From CAZKRU01 sp964555235 (lineage in GTDB: Bacteria; Verrucomicrobiota; Verrucomicrobiia; Methylacidiphilales; CAMAQI01), in assembly GCA_964555235.1 (NCBI GenBank), contig CAZKRU010000033.1, forward strand, positions 1-44,047: a stretch of DNA of 44,047 nt. Direction: 5' to 3'. Under the pieces are notes generated by a model, which was not told the origin of the DNA, did not search any database, and saw only the letters and a program-made list of their open reading frames with translations. Every line of letters begins with the position of its first letter. The first letter of the stretch is position 1. Shown one piece after another: positions 28,401 to 36,541 of this stretch. The position numbers were made by a program, and so were the translations under genes.

Positions 28401-28479
28401 ATGCAACAAATCCCGCAATGAGAATCAAGAGATTGACACTAATTGCAAAGACCGGACGACGGATGAAAAACTCTGTCAT
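25417..28479 (-). CDS. RND efflux transporter, HAE1 (AcrB/MexB-like)
   Basis: Full-length inner-membrane pump of 1020 residues with the 12-helix RND plan: TM1 at the start (FFIRRPVFAISVNLLILIAG), a large periplasmic loop, a central TM block with GLVVDDAIVMMENVERH (proton-relay Asp pair), a second loop and the final TM block with LVSKNGILIVEFANH. It uses proton influx to expel drugs or other amphiphiles through a tripartite complex. It overlaps the adaptor gene by 4 bases; no outer-membrane channel gene is close by, so TolC must be encoded elsewhere. The HAE1 group is clear, the substrate is not. Confidence 0.95.
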   Translation of the reverse strand: MTEFFIRRPVFAISVNLLILIAGFVAFRKLNVRQYPRSDSAAVVINTAYVGANADLVRGFVTTPLERVIASADGIDYLESASRQGLSTITVHLRLNYNPNEALTQIQSKVAQVRNDLPPEAQAPVINVESQDSKMASMYLSFWSDELDQNQITDYLTRSIQPKLASIKGVQRADILGDRTFAMRIWLKADRLASYQLNPMEVRQALAANNVLSAVGSTKGSMTQINLVANTDLKTKEEFENLVIREKNGEVLRLRDVADVVLGAQSYEEDVRFGGKPATFMGIFVLPNANSLDVIAEVRKTFPNLAKELPAGIQARISYDATRYIEDAIHEVTKTLGETILIVIVVIYLFIGSLRSVIIPIVAIPLSLIGTCAMMLALGFTINLLTLLAIVLAVGLVVDDAIVMMENVERHIREGKSRIDAALIAARELTTPIIAMTITLAVVYAPLAFQGGLTGTLFREFALTLSGAVIVSGFVALTLSPMMSSRLLNPNPNPKGLEFWLNSFFERLKQTYDKFLDHSLNFTPVLLTMAGLLMLLIPPFYLFSMKELAPREDQGVMFGIVQAPPNASLDQTMLYASQLEKIFRSFPECDQTFQIIGPTGGFSGMVTKPWSERKRTAMELEHAAFPLFAPLTGIRVIPVTPPPLPGGSDFPVEFILTTTAEPKQLQEIAQQLVAKTFESGLFMFADSDLKFDLPQTEIVLDRDKIASMGLSLQQVGGDLAALLGGDYVNRFSIQGRSYKVIPQVKRGDRLNPDQMKDLYVTGPKGQVVSLSTFATLRNTVEPRQLNRFQQLNSVKIQGAIIPGKTIDQALTWLETEAAKIMPAGFSIDYAGESRQLRKEGSSLVTTFVIAVILIYLVLAAQFESFRDPLIVLLGSVPLALTGALAFVFLGINDVTINIYTQVGLITLVGLVSKNGILIVEFANHLQEQGRTKRQAVVEASGTRLRPILMTSVATVVGHLPLVFVTGAGAAARNNIGLVLVGGMAVGTLFTLFVVPAFYLVIAKNHSHESIATDCSHKAPA

Positions 28480-29597
28480 TTGTCGACAGGCTTCGGATCA
28501 GGCGCGTTGGCCGGCTGAACCTCGTTATTGATCTTCACTGCCGCCTTGGGACGAAGCTTGAAGAGTCCCGAAGTCGCAACAGACTCACCCGCCTTGATCC
28601 CCTCGAGAACCGCCACTTGATCCCCACGCGTCGGCCCCAGTTTTACAAATTGTTGACGAACGCCTTGATATTCAACCCCATTTGGATCCTTCATGGATTC
28701 AACAATAAAAACCGAGTCGCCGTACGGAGCAAACTGGATTGCGGTCAACGGAAGAATGACCGCCTTATCGCTTTTTTCTAAAAGAATGTGAACGGAAGTA
28801 AACATCCCCGCACGAAGTGTCTCCTCCTTGTTCGGAAGCGTCGCTTGAAGCTGAATATTTCGCGTGCCGGAGTCAATTTCAGGACTGATGGTCGTAATGG
28901 ATCCTTTAAATATTTTTCCAGGAAACGCATCGACCGTGACCTCCACGGGTTGCCCTGCATGAACGAGCCCAATTTGTTGTTGTGGCAATGCAAAGTTGAC
29001 ATAGATCGGATCCAGGGACTGAAGAATCACAATCGGCGCACCTGGAGCGAGGTACTGTCCCAACTGAATTTGACGAATCCCCAATCGTCCTGTAAACGGG
29101 GCCACAATGGTCTTTCTCGTAATCGTCGCCTTGAGCGAATCGACTTCCGCCTGGGCCTGCTTGAATTTCGCAGAAGCCTCGTCAAATTCCGATTGGGAAA
29201 CGGCTTCTTCCTCGCGAAGACTTTTCGACCGATCCACGCTCACTCTCATCCATTCAAGCTGAGCTTGCGCCGACTTGAGTTGCGCTTCTTCCACTGCGAC
29301 GTCCAATTGCGCGAGCAAGTCTCCCTTTTGGACCGTCGCACCAGACTCAAAAACAATCCTTGCCACTTTTCCCACGCTTTCTGCGCTTACCGTCACCCCT
29401 TGAAATGGAGCCAGTGCCCCAATTGCCGAAAGCTGACTGTTCCAACTTTCTTCAGCCGCTGTGAGCGCTGATACCGACTCAGGAAGCGGTACCCAAGCTT
29501 GCCCCATCGCCACAGTAATTTGATGGTATTTGGTATAACCGAGCCCCAGCACCAACAAGACAACCAACACGAGCATTACGCCCATACGAACAATCAT
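28476..29597 (-). CDS. RND pump periplasmic adaptor (membrane fusion protein)
   Basis: The 373-residue adaptor has an N-terminal membrane anchor (about residues 5-22), a lipoyl-like half-motif (GVTVSAESVGKVARIVFESG), a coiled-coil hairpin (ESVDRSKSLREEEAVSQSEF region), the second lipoyl half (ITRKTIVAPFTGRLGIRQIQ) and a beta-barrel with ITTISPEIDSGTRNIQLQA. This is the HlyD/AcrA domain order. It bridges the RND pump to an outer-membrane channel. It overlaps both neighbours by 4 bases, making tetR-adaptor-pump one translationally coupled operon. Confidence 0.93.
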   Translation of the reverse strand: MIVRMGVMLVLVVLLVLGLGYTKYHQITVAMGQAWVPLPESVSALTAAEESWNSQLSAIGALAPFQGVTVSAESVGKVARIVFESGATVQKGDLLAQLDVAVEEAQLKSAQAQLEWMRVSVDRSKSLREEEAVSQSEFDEASAKFKQAQAEVDSLKATITRKTIVAPFTGRLGIRQIQLGQYLAPGAPIVILQSLDPIYVNFALPQQQIGLVHAGQPVEVTVDAFPGKIFKGSITTISPEIDSGTRNIQLQATLPNKEETLRAGMFTSVHILLEKSDKAVILPLTAIQFAPYGDSVFIVESMKDPNGVEYQGVRQQFVKLGPTRGDQVAVLEGIKAGESVATSGLFKLRPKAAVKINNEVQPANAPDPKPVDK

Positions 29598-30196
29598 CGA
29601 CTCCCTCCTGTTTTGATTTTGACAGGCGAGCGCAGTAACACTTCCAATTCTCCTTGAAGCGCCTTCTTCTGTCGGGCGGTTAATTCATAAGTCCCAAAAA
29701 CTCCAGACCACCAGAGCGCATCGTAGGCACACATCATCATCAGTGACTTTCCAAGGGGAAGGTCATCCTTTTCGAACGATTGAAGCATCGTTCGATACGT
29801 TTCTCGAATCGGCTTGAGAAGATCGGGCCGGTGCGCAATCGCCGCCGAGAGCGCCGCCACAATCCGTTGATGCCGCTCACAGAGTGAAGAATTTTTCTTC
29901 TGAATCGTTTCATCAAAGGCATCTCGATGCAAAACCCGTGCCATGTATCCGATGCCCGCCGGCTCCCGGGAACGCGCCAGCGAAAGCGCCTCCATCCATC
30001 CCGCATGCACCCGTTCGATCAACCCCGAAATCAAAAGATCTTTGGAACGAAAGTGGTAGAGCAACCCTCCTTTACTCACCCCGGCCTCTTCTGCAATGGC
30101 ATCGAGTGTCAAATGACCTGCCCCATGTTTCACGACATAGTGCTCCGCGGCATCCAGAATCTTATCACGCGCATTGATTTTGGCAGGTTTCCCCAT
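29594..30196 (-). CDS. TetR-family regulator of the RND pump operon
   Basis: The 200-residue repressor has an N-terminal TetR helix-turn-helix (ILDAAEHYVVKHGAGHLTLD, then AIAEEAGVSKGGLLYHF, about residues 13-50) and a variable helical ligand domain. It heads the pump operon and its operator sits in its own promoter (30211-30228), so it should repress itself and the pump until a pump substrate binds. The start at 30196 has no clear Shine-Dalgarno sequence. The inducer cannot be predicted. Confidence 0.93.
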   Translation of the reverse strand: MGKPAKINARDKILDAAEHYVVKHGAGHLTLDAIAEEAGVSKGGLLYHFRSKDLLISGLIERVHAGWMEALSLARSREPAGIGYMARVLHRDAFDETIQKKNSSLCERHQRIVAALSAAIAHRPDLLKPIRETYRTMLQSFEKDDLPLGKSLMMMCAYDALWWSGVFGTYELTARQKKALQGELEVLLRSPVKIKTGGSR

Positions 30197-30205
30197 AGGA
30201 ATGAA

Positions 30206-30234
30206 TTACTATACCGACTGGACGGTATTGTCAA
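30206..30234 (-). promoter_or_regulatory. Promoter with TetR operator for the pump operon
   Basis: On the minus strand TTGACA (30229-30234) and TAGTAA (30206-30211) are 17 bases apart, a normal sigma-70 spacing. Between them lies ATACCG-6-CGGTAT (30211-30228), an inverted repeat with 6-base arms of the ACCGAC...CGGT kind bound by many TetR proteins. Binding there would block RNA polymerase directly. The tetR ATG is 10 bases further on. Confidence 0.8.
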
Positions 30235-30260
30235 AAGAAAGAACCGAAATTAAATCCAAA

Positions 30261-30881
30261 TCAAAGCTTGGGAATCACCCAAGGACCGACATTGAGCGCA
30301 CTCAAAATAATTTCCACTGACAGCGAAGCGAGAATCATTCCCATAATACGAACCAAAATTGAAGCACCGTTCTTCCCAATCACTCGAAGAATCGGATCAC
30401 AGAGCAGCATCAACACCAAATTAATTCCCAGAATACAGAGGAGCACAATCCCCGTCGTCGCTTGAGTCACCACCGAATGAGTCTTGTTCTCTGTCAGCAC
30501 AATAATCGCCATGATCGCCCCGGGACTGGCAATCGTCGGAATCGCCAAAGGAAAGACCGCAAGATCGTGTCCGGATTCTCCCGCCTTTGGAGTGGAACTT
30601 TCTCCATCGGAAAAAATCATCTGGAGCCCAAACAAAAACAAGATAATCCCTCCCGCCACTTGGAGGGAAACCAATTTAATCCCCATCGCATCCAATATAA
30701 TTTCCCCGAGAGCCAGCGAGACCATCAGAATGATCACCGAGTAAATCGTCGATTTAATCGCAAGCCGCCTCCGCTCTGCCGCCGCAAGATGTCCCGTTAA
30801 CGCCGCAAAAAAAGCAATGTTCCCAATTGGATCAATCGTAGTCCAAAGCATCAGAAAATCTTGAACAATTTTATTAGCCAT
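30261..30881 (-). CDS. MarC-family membrane protein
   Basis: The 206-residue polytopic protein has about six membrane helices. The first segment LWTTIDPIGNIAFFAAL and the central PLAIPTIASPGAI are the two repeated MarC signatures, the second with the conserved PG. MarC was once linked to multiple resistance but its role is unsettled; some relatives are proposed amino-acid or metabolite exporters. GGAGG stands 4 bases before the ATG. It is next to, but not coupled with, the pump operon (64 bases apart across the regulated promoter). Confidence 0.88.
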   Translation of the reverse strand: MANKIVQDFLMLWTTIDPIGNIAFFAALTGHLAAAERRRLAIKSTIYSVIILMVSLALGEIILDAMGIKLVSLQVAGGIILFLFGLQMIFSDGESSTPKAGESGHDLAVFPLAIPTIASPGAIMAIIVLTENKTHSVVTQATTGIVLLCILGINLVLMLLCDPILRVIGKNGASILVRIMGMILASLSVEIILSALNVGPWVIPKL

Positions 30882-30940
30882 CGCCCTCCGTTCTATGCCT
30901 TGAATCGGATTGAGTCAATCTTGGGAAAAGCCTAAATTCT

Positions 30941-31009
30941 TGGTAGGGACGCCTCTCCGCAGGCGTCCGAGACTGAAACAACGGACCGCTCGGAGAGCGT
31001 TCCCTACCA
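30941..31009. repeat. REPIN-like double hairpin
   Basis: The ends TGGTAGGGA and TCCCTACCA are inverted. Inside are two hairpins: GGACGCCT/AGGCGTCC (30947-30954 with 30961-30968) and an imperfect GGACCGCT/AGCGTTCC, separated by about 14 bases. Thus each stem has GTAG at its outer foot and the two face each other, which is the build of a REPIN. It lies between marC and the unknown gene at 31030. Confidence 0.75.
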
Positions 31010-31029
31010 TTCCTAATGAAAAAATCCCT

Positions 31030-31803
31030 TCAGCTCTTTTCCCGAGCCAAGCGTTCTCCCACCGAGCCGGTCGCTTCCAAAATCAAATCTCCACTCGGAC
31101 TGACGAAAAGTTGAAGGTCTTTCGAAGAGATCCCCTCCCGCAGCATCTCTTGAATTCCCGTGGCGGGGAGTGGCTCCGTTTTCCCATGTTCCGTGAGGAG
31201 AAGATTATTGGATTCTGTTCGGGTCACTTTCGCCGGTTGACCATTTTTTTGAAAAACAAGCGACTGCCCGACCTTCAACTCATCCATCAGCGCCGGCTTG
31301 AGGAGCATCCCAAAGTGAATGAACGGCGGTTTGGACCAAGTTGCTCGCCATTTTTGAGCCGTGGAATCAAATTCAATCCACGCTTTCCGAAGCAACGATT
31401 TGTTCGTCGCAAAGGAATCGAGTGTGATATTGGAATCCTCCACCACTTCAAGCATGGGCTTGATTTCCTGAGCAGCAGTCGCACGAGCGACGGGAGCCAT
31501 GACCGGTTCGGGAGCCTTTGCGATCGGTACCGGTTCAGACTCCGGAGTCACCACCCTGGGGGGAACTTCTTGAATCAACTGACGCGCCGAAGTCACGACG
31601 GGAGCATCATCCATCGGCCGTAGCGAGACCGGAGTTTCGCGAAAAGCAAGGGTTCCACGATTTTCTCCCAACACCTGTTCGGCCAATGCTTGCTCGGTCG
31701 ACAAAATTGTATCCCAAGAGGGCAAGTCCACAGGGGAGGGCGGGGGTGCTGACGACTCAACGCCCCCGGCGACCGGACTTAATCCTGAGGTCGCGGGTAC
31801 CAT
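31030..31803 (-). CDS. Hypothetical protein with Pro-rich N-terminal half
   Basis: Unrecognised 257-residue protein. The first half is low-complexity and rich in Pro, Ala and Val (SSAPPPSPVDLP, PESEPVPIAKAPEPV), so probably disordered. The second half is a compact domain (LLRKAWIEFDSTAQKWRATW, then PFIHFGMLLKPALMDELKVG) of mixed strands. There is no signal peptide or membrane helix. It is a lone minus-strand gene; the 205 bases upstream hold no other gene. No function can be given. Confidence 0.6.
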   Translation of the reverse strand: MVPATSGLSPVAGGVESSAPPPSPVDLPSWDTILSTEQALAEQVLGENRGTLAFRETPVSLRPMDDAPVVTSARQLIQEVPPRVVTPESEPVPIAKAPEPVMAPVARATAAQEIKPMLEVVEDSNITLDSFATNKSLLRKAWIEFDSTAQKWRATWSKPPFIHFGMLLKPALMDELKVGQSLVFQKNGQPAKVTRTESNNLLLTEHGKTEPLPATGIQEMLREGISSKDLQLFVSPSGDLILEATGSVGERLAREKS

Positions 31804-32008
31804 CAGGATTTATTTAGCAGACTTAGTGCCAGTAAAGCGAGTCAAGAATCAATCCTTCGCTAACTCGTTGGAAAAGAACCGATAATTAAATTTTCCGGAG
31901 TCATTGCCTTGTCTCCGAAATAATCGAGAACGGAAAATAAATCCCTTTCGCACTGTCATTTTGGTTTCTCCATCGACAGCCCCCCCTGATATCGTTTACC
32001 ATCCCAAC

Positions 32009-32461
32009 ATGAGTCTCCTCGCCACAATTGAAGCCGATTTGAAACAAGCCATGCTTTCGAAGCAACCTGAAAAAGTTTCCGTTCTCCGGATGCTGAAATC
32101 CTCCATCAAATATGTCGCCATTGAAAAAGTGGGAATGGAGGGAGTTCTCCCGGATGCCGACATTGTCGCCGTGATCCGCAAGGAAGTCAAAAAACGTCAG
32201 GACTCGATCGACAGCTTCACCAAAGCCAATCGGACCGATCTTGCGGATAAAGAAAAGAGCGAATGCGCCATTTTGGAAACCTACCTCCCCGCTCAAATGT
32301 CCGCAGAACAGATGGAAGCACTCGTGAAAGCGGCCATCGCCGAAGTCGGTGCCACCGGCAAGGCCCAAATGGGAGCCGTCATGAAAGTGGCTCAAGCGAA
32401 AGCCGCCGGACAGGCGGACGGAAAAACCTTAAGCCAGATGGTTCAAAAACTTTTGCCGTAA
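32009..32461 (+). CDS. GatB/YqeY domain protein
   Basis: The 150-residue helical protein starts MSLLATIEADLKQAMLSKQ and contains VLRMLKSSIKYVAIEK, a KEVKKRQDSIDSF helix and the C-terminal GKAQMGAVMKVAQAKAAGQA motif, all standard for the YqeY family. The domain is shared with the tail of GatB amidotransferase and is thought to bind tRNA, but the stand-alone protein's job is unknown. The frame is open upstream to 31904, but the start at 32009 gives the usual family length. It precedes the haem/cytochrome block by 30 bases. Confidence 0.88.
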   Translation: MSLLATIEADLKQAMLSKQPEKVSVLRMLKSSIKYVAIEKVGMEGVLPDADIVAVIRKEVKKRQDSIDSFTKANRTDLADKEKSECAILETYLPAQMSAEQMEALVKAAIAEVGATGKAQMGAVMKVAQAKAAGQADGKTLSQMVQKLLP

Positions 32462-32491
32462 TCCTCCGGGATTTGCGACGGATTTTCTCCC

Positions 32492-33280
32492 ATGCGCGAT
32501 CGGTTTTTATTCGAACTGGCAACGCTCATCGCACTCGGAGCGACCCTCTGGAGCTTTGTCGGAAGAGGAGCGGAACGTCGTCCTTTTTGGAATAACGTCC
32601 TTCTCTTCCTCGCCTTCGCCACACAATCCGGTTTTCTCTACCTCCGTGGCGAACAAATCGGCCGATGCCCTCTCACGAATGCATTCGAAGCCACCGCCTT
32701 TCTCTCCTGGTCCCTTCTTCTTACGTATTTCATCACCGGCTCCGCCTACCGACTCTCAATTCTCGGTTCCTTCACCGCCCCCTTTGTTCTCCTCTTAAAT
32801 CTAATCGCACTTCTCTTCACTCGGGATTCCATTGTCATTCCAACCACGCGAATTTCCGGAGTGATCGAACTTCACGCCGCGTTGAGCGTTCTCGCCTATG
32901 GAACCCTCGGACTCGCCGCCATCGCCAGCACGCTTTATCTGATTCAGGAGCATCAGCTCAAGGCCCATCACCTTGGGGGATGGTTTTATCGGCTCCCGAG
33001 TGTCGGCGATCTTGAAACCGTCCAACGGCGCGTGCTCGGTTGGGGATTCATCCTGCTGACGGTCGGAATGATCTCCGGAATTCCACTCTTCACCACCGCT
33101 CAAACCTCCACCCTTAAAGTCGCCTGGGCCATCGCTGTCTGGCTCTGGTATCTCATGGTCCTCACGGCCCCTCGACTTTTTCAATTGAGTCACCACAAGA
33201 CCGCTTGGGCCTCGTCACTCGGTTATGCCCTCGTCTTGATCTCCTTTTGGGGAGTCGCCATGCAGGGAGCTTCCCGATGA
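32492..33280 (+). CDS. ccsA: CcsA/HemX-like cytochrome c assembly membrane protein
   Basis: The 262-residue protein has about eight membrane helices and the CcsA-family marks ELHAALSVLAYG and WGFILLTVGMISG; a tryptophan-rich stretch (KVAWAIAVWLWYL) corresponds to the WWD-type region near the haem-handling site, though reduced. CcsA carries haem across the membrane for cytochrome c maturation; HemX relatives next to hemA influence glutamyl-tRNA reductase level. Its stop overlaps the hemA start by 4 bases, which supports either role. The ResB/CcsB partner is not in the window. Confidence 0.8.
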   Translation: MRDRFLFELATLIALGATLWSFVGRGAERRPFWNNVLLFLAFATQSGFLYLRGEQIGRCPLTNAFEATAFLSWSLLLTYFITGSAYRLSILGSFTAPFVLLLNLIALLFTRDSIVIPTTRISGVIELHAALSVLAYGTLGLAAIASTLYLIQEHQLKAHHLGGWFYRLPSVGDLETVQRRVLGWGFILLTVGMISGIPLFTTAQTSTLKVAWAIAVWLWYLMVLTAPRLFQLSHHKTAWASSLGYALVLISFWGVAMQGASR

Positions 33281-34344
33281 AGGCTTCTCAACTGGTCTGT
33301 GGTGGTATTTCATTTCATCAAGCTCCGATTGAAATTTTGGAAAAAGTCGCCTTTCGTCCTGAAGTCATCCCCGCCACCCTGCCGCTCCTCCAAACCGCTC
33401 TCGGTCTGGAGGAAGTCGTCTTACTTTCCACCTGCAATCGGGTCGAATTTTTTGGCCGCGCACGTGACGGAGCCCGCCCCGGAGTCGAGTGGCCTCAATT
33501 TCTCAAATCCCATCACGGACTCTGCGAACCGCTGGAATCTCATTCTTTTTTCCTTGAAGGAACAGATACCGTTCGACATTTATTTGAACTCGCCTCCGGA
33601 CTGCAATCGATGGTCATTGGGGAAACTGAAATTTTTGGCCAAGTCAAATCGGCCTACGAAACCTCAGTCCAACACCAGACCTCTGGAAAATGGCTCCACA
33701 AATTGTTTCAAGCTTCTTTTTCTGCAGCAAAAGCGGTCCGCTCCAAAACGTCAATTACCCGGGGAAGCGTCTCCGTCGGTTCCGTTTCGGTCGAACTTTC
33801 CGAAAAAATTTTTGGAAATCTCAAAAAGCGATGCGCCCTGGTACTCGGTGCCGGAGATACCAGCGAAAAAACCGCGCGAGCTCTTCAAAGTCGCGGCGTC
33901 TCTCAACTCTTGGTTTCCAATCGTACGTTTGAACGAGCGGAAGCACTCGCTTCTCAACTTCAAGGTCGCGCGGTTCCTTGGGATCGTTGGATGCTCGAAG
34001 CGATTGAAGCGGATATTCTCATCAGTTCGACTTCTGCTCCCGACTTCGTTCTGAATCGATCCGATGCCGAAAAACTGATGAACGCGCGAAACGGACGACC
34101 TCTTTTTCTCATTGATCTCGCCGTTCCTCGTGATTTTGAGCCGACGATTAATGCCCTCGACGATCTCTTTCTCTACAACATTGACGATCTTCAAAAAATC
34201 GCGCACCGCAACCTCGAGGAACGGACGGCGGAAGCCATTCGTTGTCGCGAGGTTTTAAAGCCGCACGTCGAAAAATTTATCAAGTGGACGGAAGCCCAAC
34301 CGATTCCCTCCGGGCATCTCACTCCCCAGTGGAACGCAACCTGA
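33277..34344 (+). CDS. hemA: Glutamyl-tRNA reductase
   Basis: First committed enzyme of C5 haem synthesis, turning glutamyl-tRNA into glutamate-1-semialdehyde with NADPH. The catalytic Cys53 is in LSTCNRVEFFG, followed by HLFELASGLQSMVIGETEI with GQVKSAYE, and an NADPH domain (ALVLGAGDTSEKTARAL). From ATG 33277, which overlaps the ccsA stop, the protein has 355 residues, shorter than the usual 410-430 because the C-terminal dimerisation helices are cut short. An earlier in-frame start at 33205 lies inside ccsA and is unlikely. Operon with ccsA and hemC. Confidence 0.92.
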   Translation: MKASQLVCGGISFHQAPIEILEKVAFRPEVIPATLPLLQTALGLEEVVLLSTCNRVEFFGRARDGARPGVEWPQFLKSHHGLCEPLESHSFFLEGTDTVRHLFELASGLQSMVIGETEIFGQVKSAYETSVQHQTSGKWLHKLFQASFSAAKAVRSKTSITRGSVSVGSVSVELSEKIFGNLKKRCALVLGAGDTSEKTARALQSRGVSQLLVSNRTFERAEALASQLQGRAVPWDRWMLEAIEADILISSTSAPDFVLNRSDAEKLMNARNGRPLFLIDLAVPRDFEPTINALDDLFLYNIDDLQKIAHRNLEERTAEAIRCREVLKPHVEKFIKWTEAQPIPSGHLTPQWNAT

Positions 34345-34354
34345 CACCAGTTGA

Positions 34355-35638
34355 ATGAACGCCTCCCGTCTCATGACTCGAACGGCGTTGCTCTGGAATT
34401 GTCTCATTCTCATTTTTCCCCTGCTCCTGACTTGGACGCTGACTCAAATTCCGCCCATTGACGACCCAAAGCTCGGCAAGTCGAGGGATTTCCTCTGTTG
34501 GGATCGATCATGGCACGATTTTACCGTTCACTTTCATTTTGCAAAAACACTTCACGAACATGAAATCGAGCGACCTTACACTTCTGAAGGACAGTTGGAG
34601 ATCTACGAACATTGGCTTCATCAGCCTCCCTCCTCCGTCATGCCTTCCGCTTATTTCCCGACCTTTTATTCGATTTTGGGGACGTTTTCCTCCATGCCCG
34701 TTCCTTTCGTTTTTTTCCTGTGGAATAGCCTCAGCGCCCTGATCTGGCTGAAAGCGACTCAGCACCTTCAGCAGTCACTCTCGATTGCGAAAGGAACCGC
34801 CATCTCAATTGCCATCTTGGCGAGCTCCACGGGGTATTATTCGATTTTCTTCGGACAGACCGGCTTGATCTTCACCGGTCTTTTAATCCTCCTCTCTCGC
34901 CCCATCCCCGTCTCCGTCATCCCTCAAACCCTCTTCACCTCCGCTGCTATCCTTCTCCTTTTTTCAAAACCCCCCGGCGCCATTCTGGGTCTGGCACTCC
35001 TGCTCATTCAAAAAAGATTCCGGGAGTTCGCTTGGTCGCTTCTCGCTCCACTCCTGCTCACCCTTCTCTTTTGCATTCATCATGGCGGAGCCCAAACCGT
35101 GATTGACTACACTCACTGGATTCAATCCTACAACGTCATCACCATCGCCCCCTTGTTCTCTGACGCGCTCACTCCCCTCTTTCAAAGTAATTTTCTCGGA
35201 TTTGCCCTTGAAAAACTTCCCATCACTTCCTCTCAAATCCTGCCGGTCAATCAACTCCTGATCGGGTTGATGCTCCTGCTCGGTCTTTTCCTCCTCTATC
35301 GAAAACGCCTGGAGCTCGAAACAATCCCCGCCTTCCTCGGATGGATTTATCTTCTTTTCAGTCCTCATTTGGTCCTCAGCGAAGATTTAATCGCCGGATG
35401 GATCGTGGTCCAGTGGACGCATCGAAATAAAATCCATTGGAGCTACGGCATCGGTTGGCTCATTCTTCTTCTCAACACCAGTCAGGTTTACGCACTCGTG
35501 GCCCCTTCCTTTTTTTATCACCACCCCATCTCATGGTTGTTAAAAGTCTTTGGATTTGGATTCTGGCTTTGGACAGAAATCTCCATCACGCAGCCCTCAA
35601 AAATTCAAAATACTGGACATTCCTTCCATTCAAAATAA
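34355..35638 (+). CDS. Polytopic membrane protein, GT87-like
   Basis: The 427-residue protein has about ten hydrophobic helices. A loop after TM1 (DRSWHDFTVHFHFAKTLHEH) and the GQTGLIFTGLLILL segment resemble the DUF2029/GT87 family of polyprenyl-phosphate-mannose-type glycosyltransferases, where an acidic pair after TM1 serves catalysis; here PPIDDP and the D in DRSWHD could play that part. The match is weak and I am unsure. It is set between hemA and hemC (10 and 18 bases away), an unusual partner for haem genes. Confidence 0.55.
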   Translation: MNASRLMTRTALLWNCLILIFPLLLTWTLTQIPPIDDPKLGKSRDFLCWDRSWHDFTVHFHFAKTLHEHEIERPYTSEGQLEIYEHWLHQPPSSVMPSAYFPTFYSILGTFSSMPVPFVFFLWNSLSALIWLKATQHLQQSLSIAKGTAISIAILASSTGYYSIFFGQTGLIFTGLLILLSRPIPVSVIPQTLFTSAAILLLFSKPPGAILGLALLLIQKRFREFAWSLLAPLLLTLLFCIHHGGAQTVIDYTHWIQSYNVITIAPLFSDALTPLFQSNFLGFALEKLPITSSQILPVNQLLIGLMLLLGLFLLYRKRLELETIPAFLGWIYLLFSPHLVLSEDLIAGWIVVQWTHRNKIHWSYGIGWLILLLNTSQVYALVAPSFFYHHPISWLLKVFGFGFWLWTEISITQPSKIQNTGHSFHSK

Positions 35639-35656
35639 CTTCGAGTCGTTCAAATC

Positions 35657-36541
35657 ATGACCCCTTTCATCATCGGCACCCGCGGAAGCCCCCTGGCCCT
35701 GGCACAAACCCGCATGATTCAAACGGATCTTCAACGGCGCTGGCCGGAGGAAACGTTTGAGCTCAAAATCATCAAAACGACCGGAGACACTTGGGCCGCA
35801 CAACCCCAACGCACGGAACCGCTCGGAAAGGGGCTCTTCACTAAGGAACTCGAAGAAGCGCTGCTTCGAGGCGAAATCGATCTCGCCCTTCACAGCTTGA
35901 AAGATCTTCCGGTTGAAGACCCCCCGGGTCTGAGTCTTGTCGCCATTCCTCCTCGTGTCGATCCTCGCGATCTCCTCATCACGCGCCGCGAAGTCACCCT
36001 TTCAGAACTTCCCCATGCCGCTGTCATTGCAACGGGAAGTCCCCGACGTCGAAGTCAACTGGCTCGACTGCGGCCTGATCTTCAATTCGTCGATCTTCGA
36101 GGAAACATCGACACCCGACTTCGAAAACTTCGGGAGAATTCCGAATGGTCTGCCATCGTTCTTGCTGCGGCAGGACTCGAGCGACTGAAGCCCGACTGCC
36201 AGGGTCTTCTCCTCTCCGCACTCTCACCGGAAGAAATGCTTCCTGCTCCAGGTCAAGGGGCACTCGGATTACAAATGCGAGTCAATCATCCCCACGCACA
36301 TCTAGTGCAAGCATTGGACGATCCGATCACCCGAACCTGTGTCACCGCAGAACGTTCCTTCCTCCTCGCTTTAGGTGGCGGCTGCCAATGGCCAATCGGC
36401 GCTCTGGCATTTTCCAACAACTCGCACCTAACTCTCCATGGATTTCTCTCAACACCGAATCAACCCGGATCCCGCATCACCGTCGACGGAACCGATCCTG
36501 TCGCCCTCGGAAAAGAAGCGGCTTCAAAAATAAAAACCTGA
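35657..36541 (+). CDS. hemC: Hydroxymethylbilane synthase (porphobilinogen deaminase)
   Basis: Joins four porphobilinogen units into hydroxymethylbilane. The 294-residue protein has the family's GTRGSPLALAQTRMI start, FTKELEEALLRGEIDLALHS with LKDLP, TGSPRRRSQLARLRPDL, LRGNIDTRLRKL and the cofactor-holding Cys243 in GGGCQWPIGA. All key Arg/Asp residues seen in the enzyme are present. The lack of a fused uroporphyrinogen synthase and of hemD or hemB nearby means the rest of the pathway is elsewhere. Confidence 0.95.
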   Translation: MTPFIIGTRGSPLALAQTRMIQTDLQRRWPEETFELKIIKTTGDTWAAQPQRTEPLGKGLFTKELEEALLRGEIDLALHSLKDLPVEDPPGLSLVAIPPRVDPRDLLITRREVTLSELPHAAVIATGSPRRRSQLARLRPDLQFVDLRGNIDTRLRKLRENSEWSAIVLAAAGLERLKPDCQGLLLSALSPEEMLPAPGQGALGLQMRVNHPHAHLVQALDDPITRTCVTAERSFLLALGGGCQWPIGALAFSNNSHLTLHGFLSTPNQPGSRITVDGTDPVALGKEAASKIKT

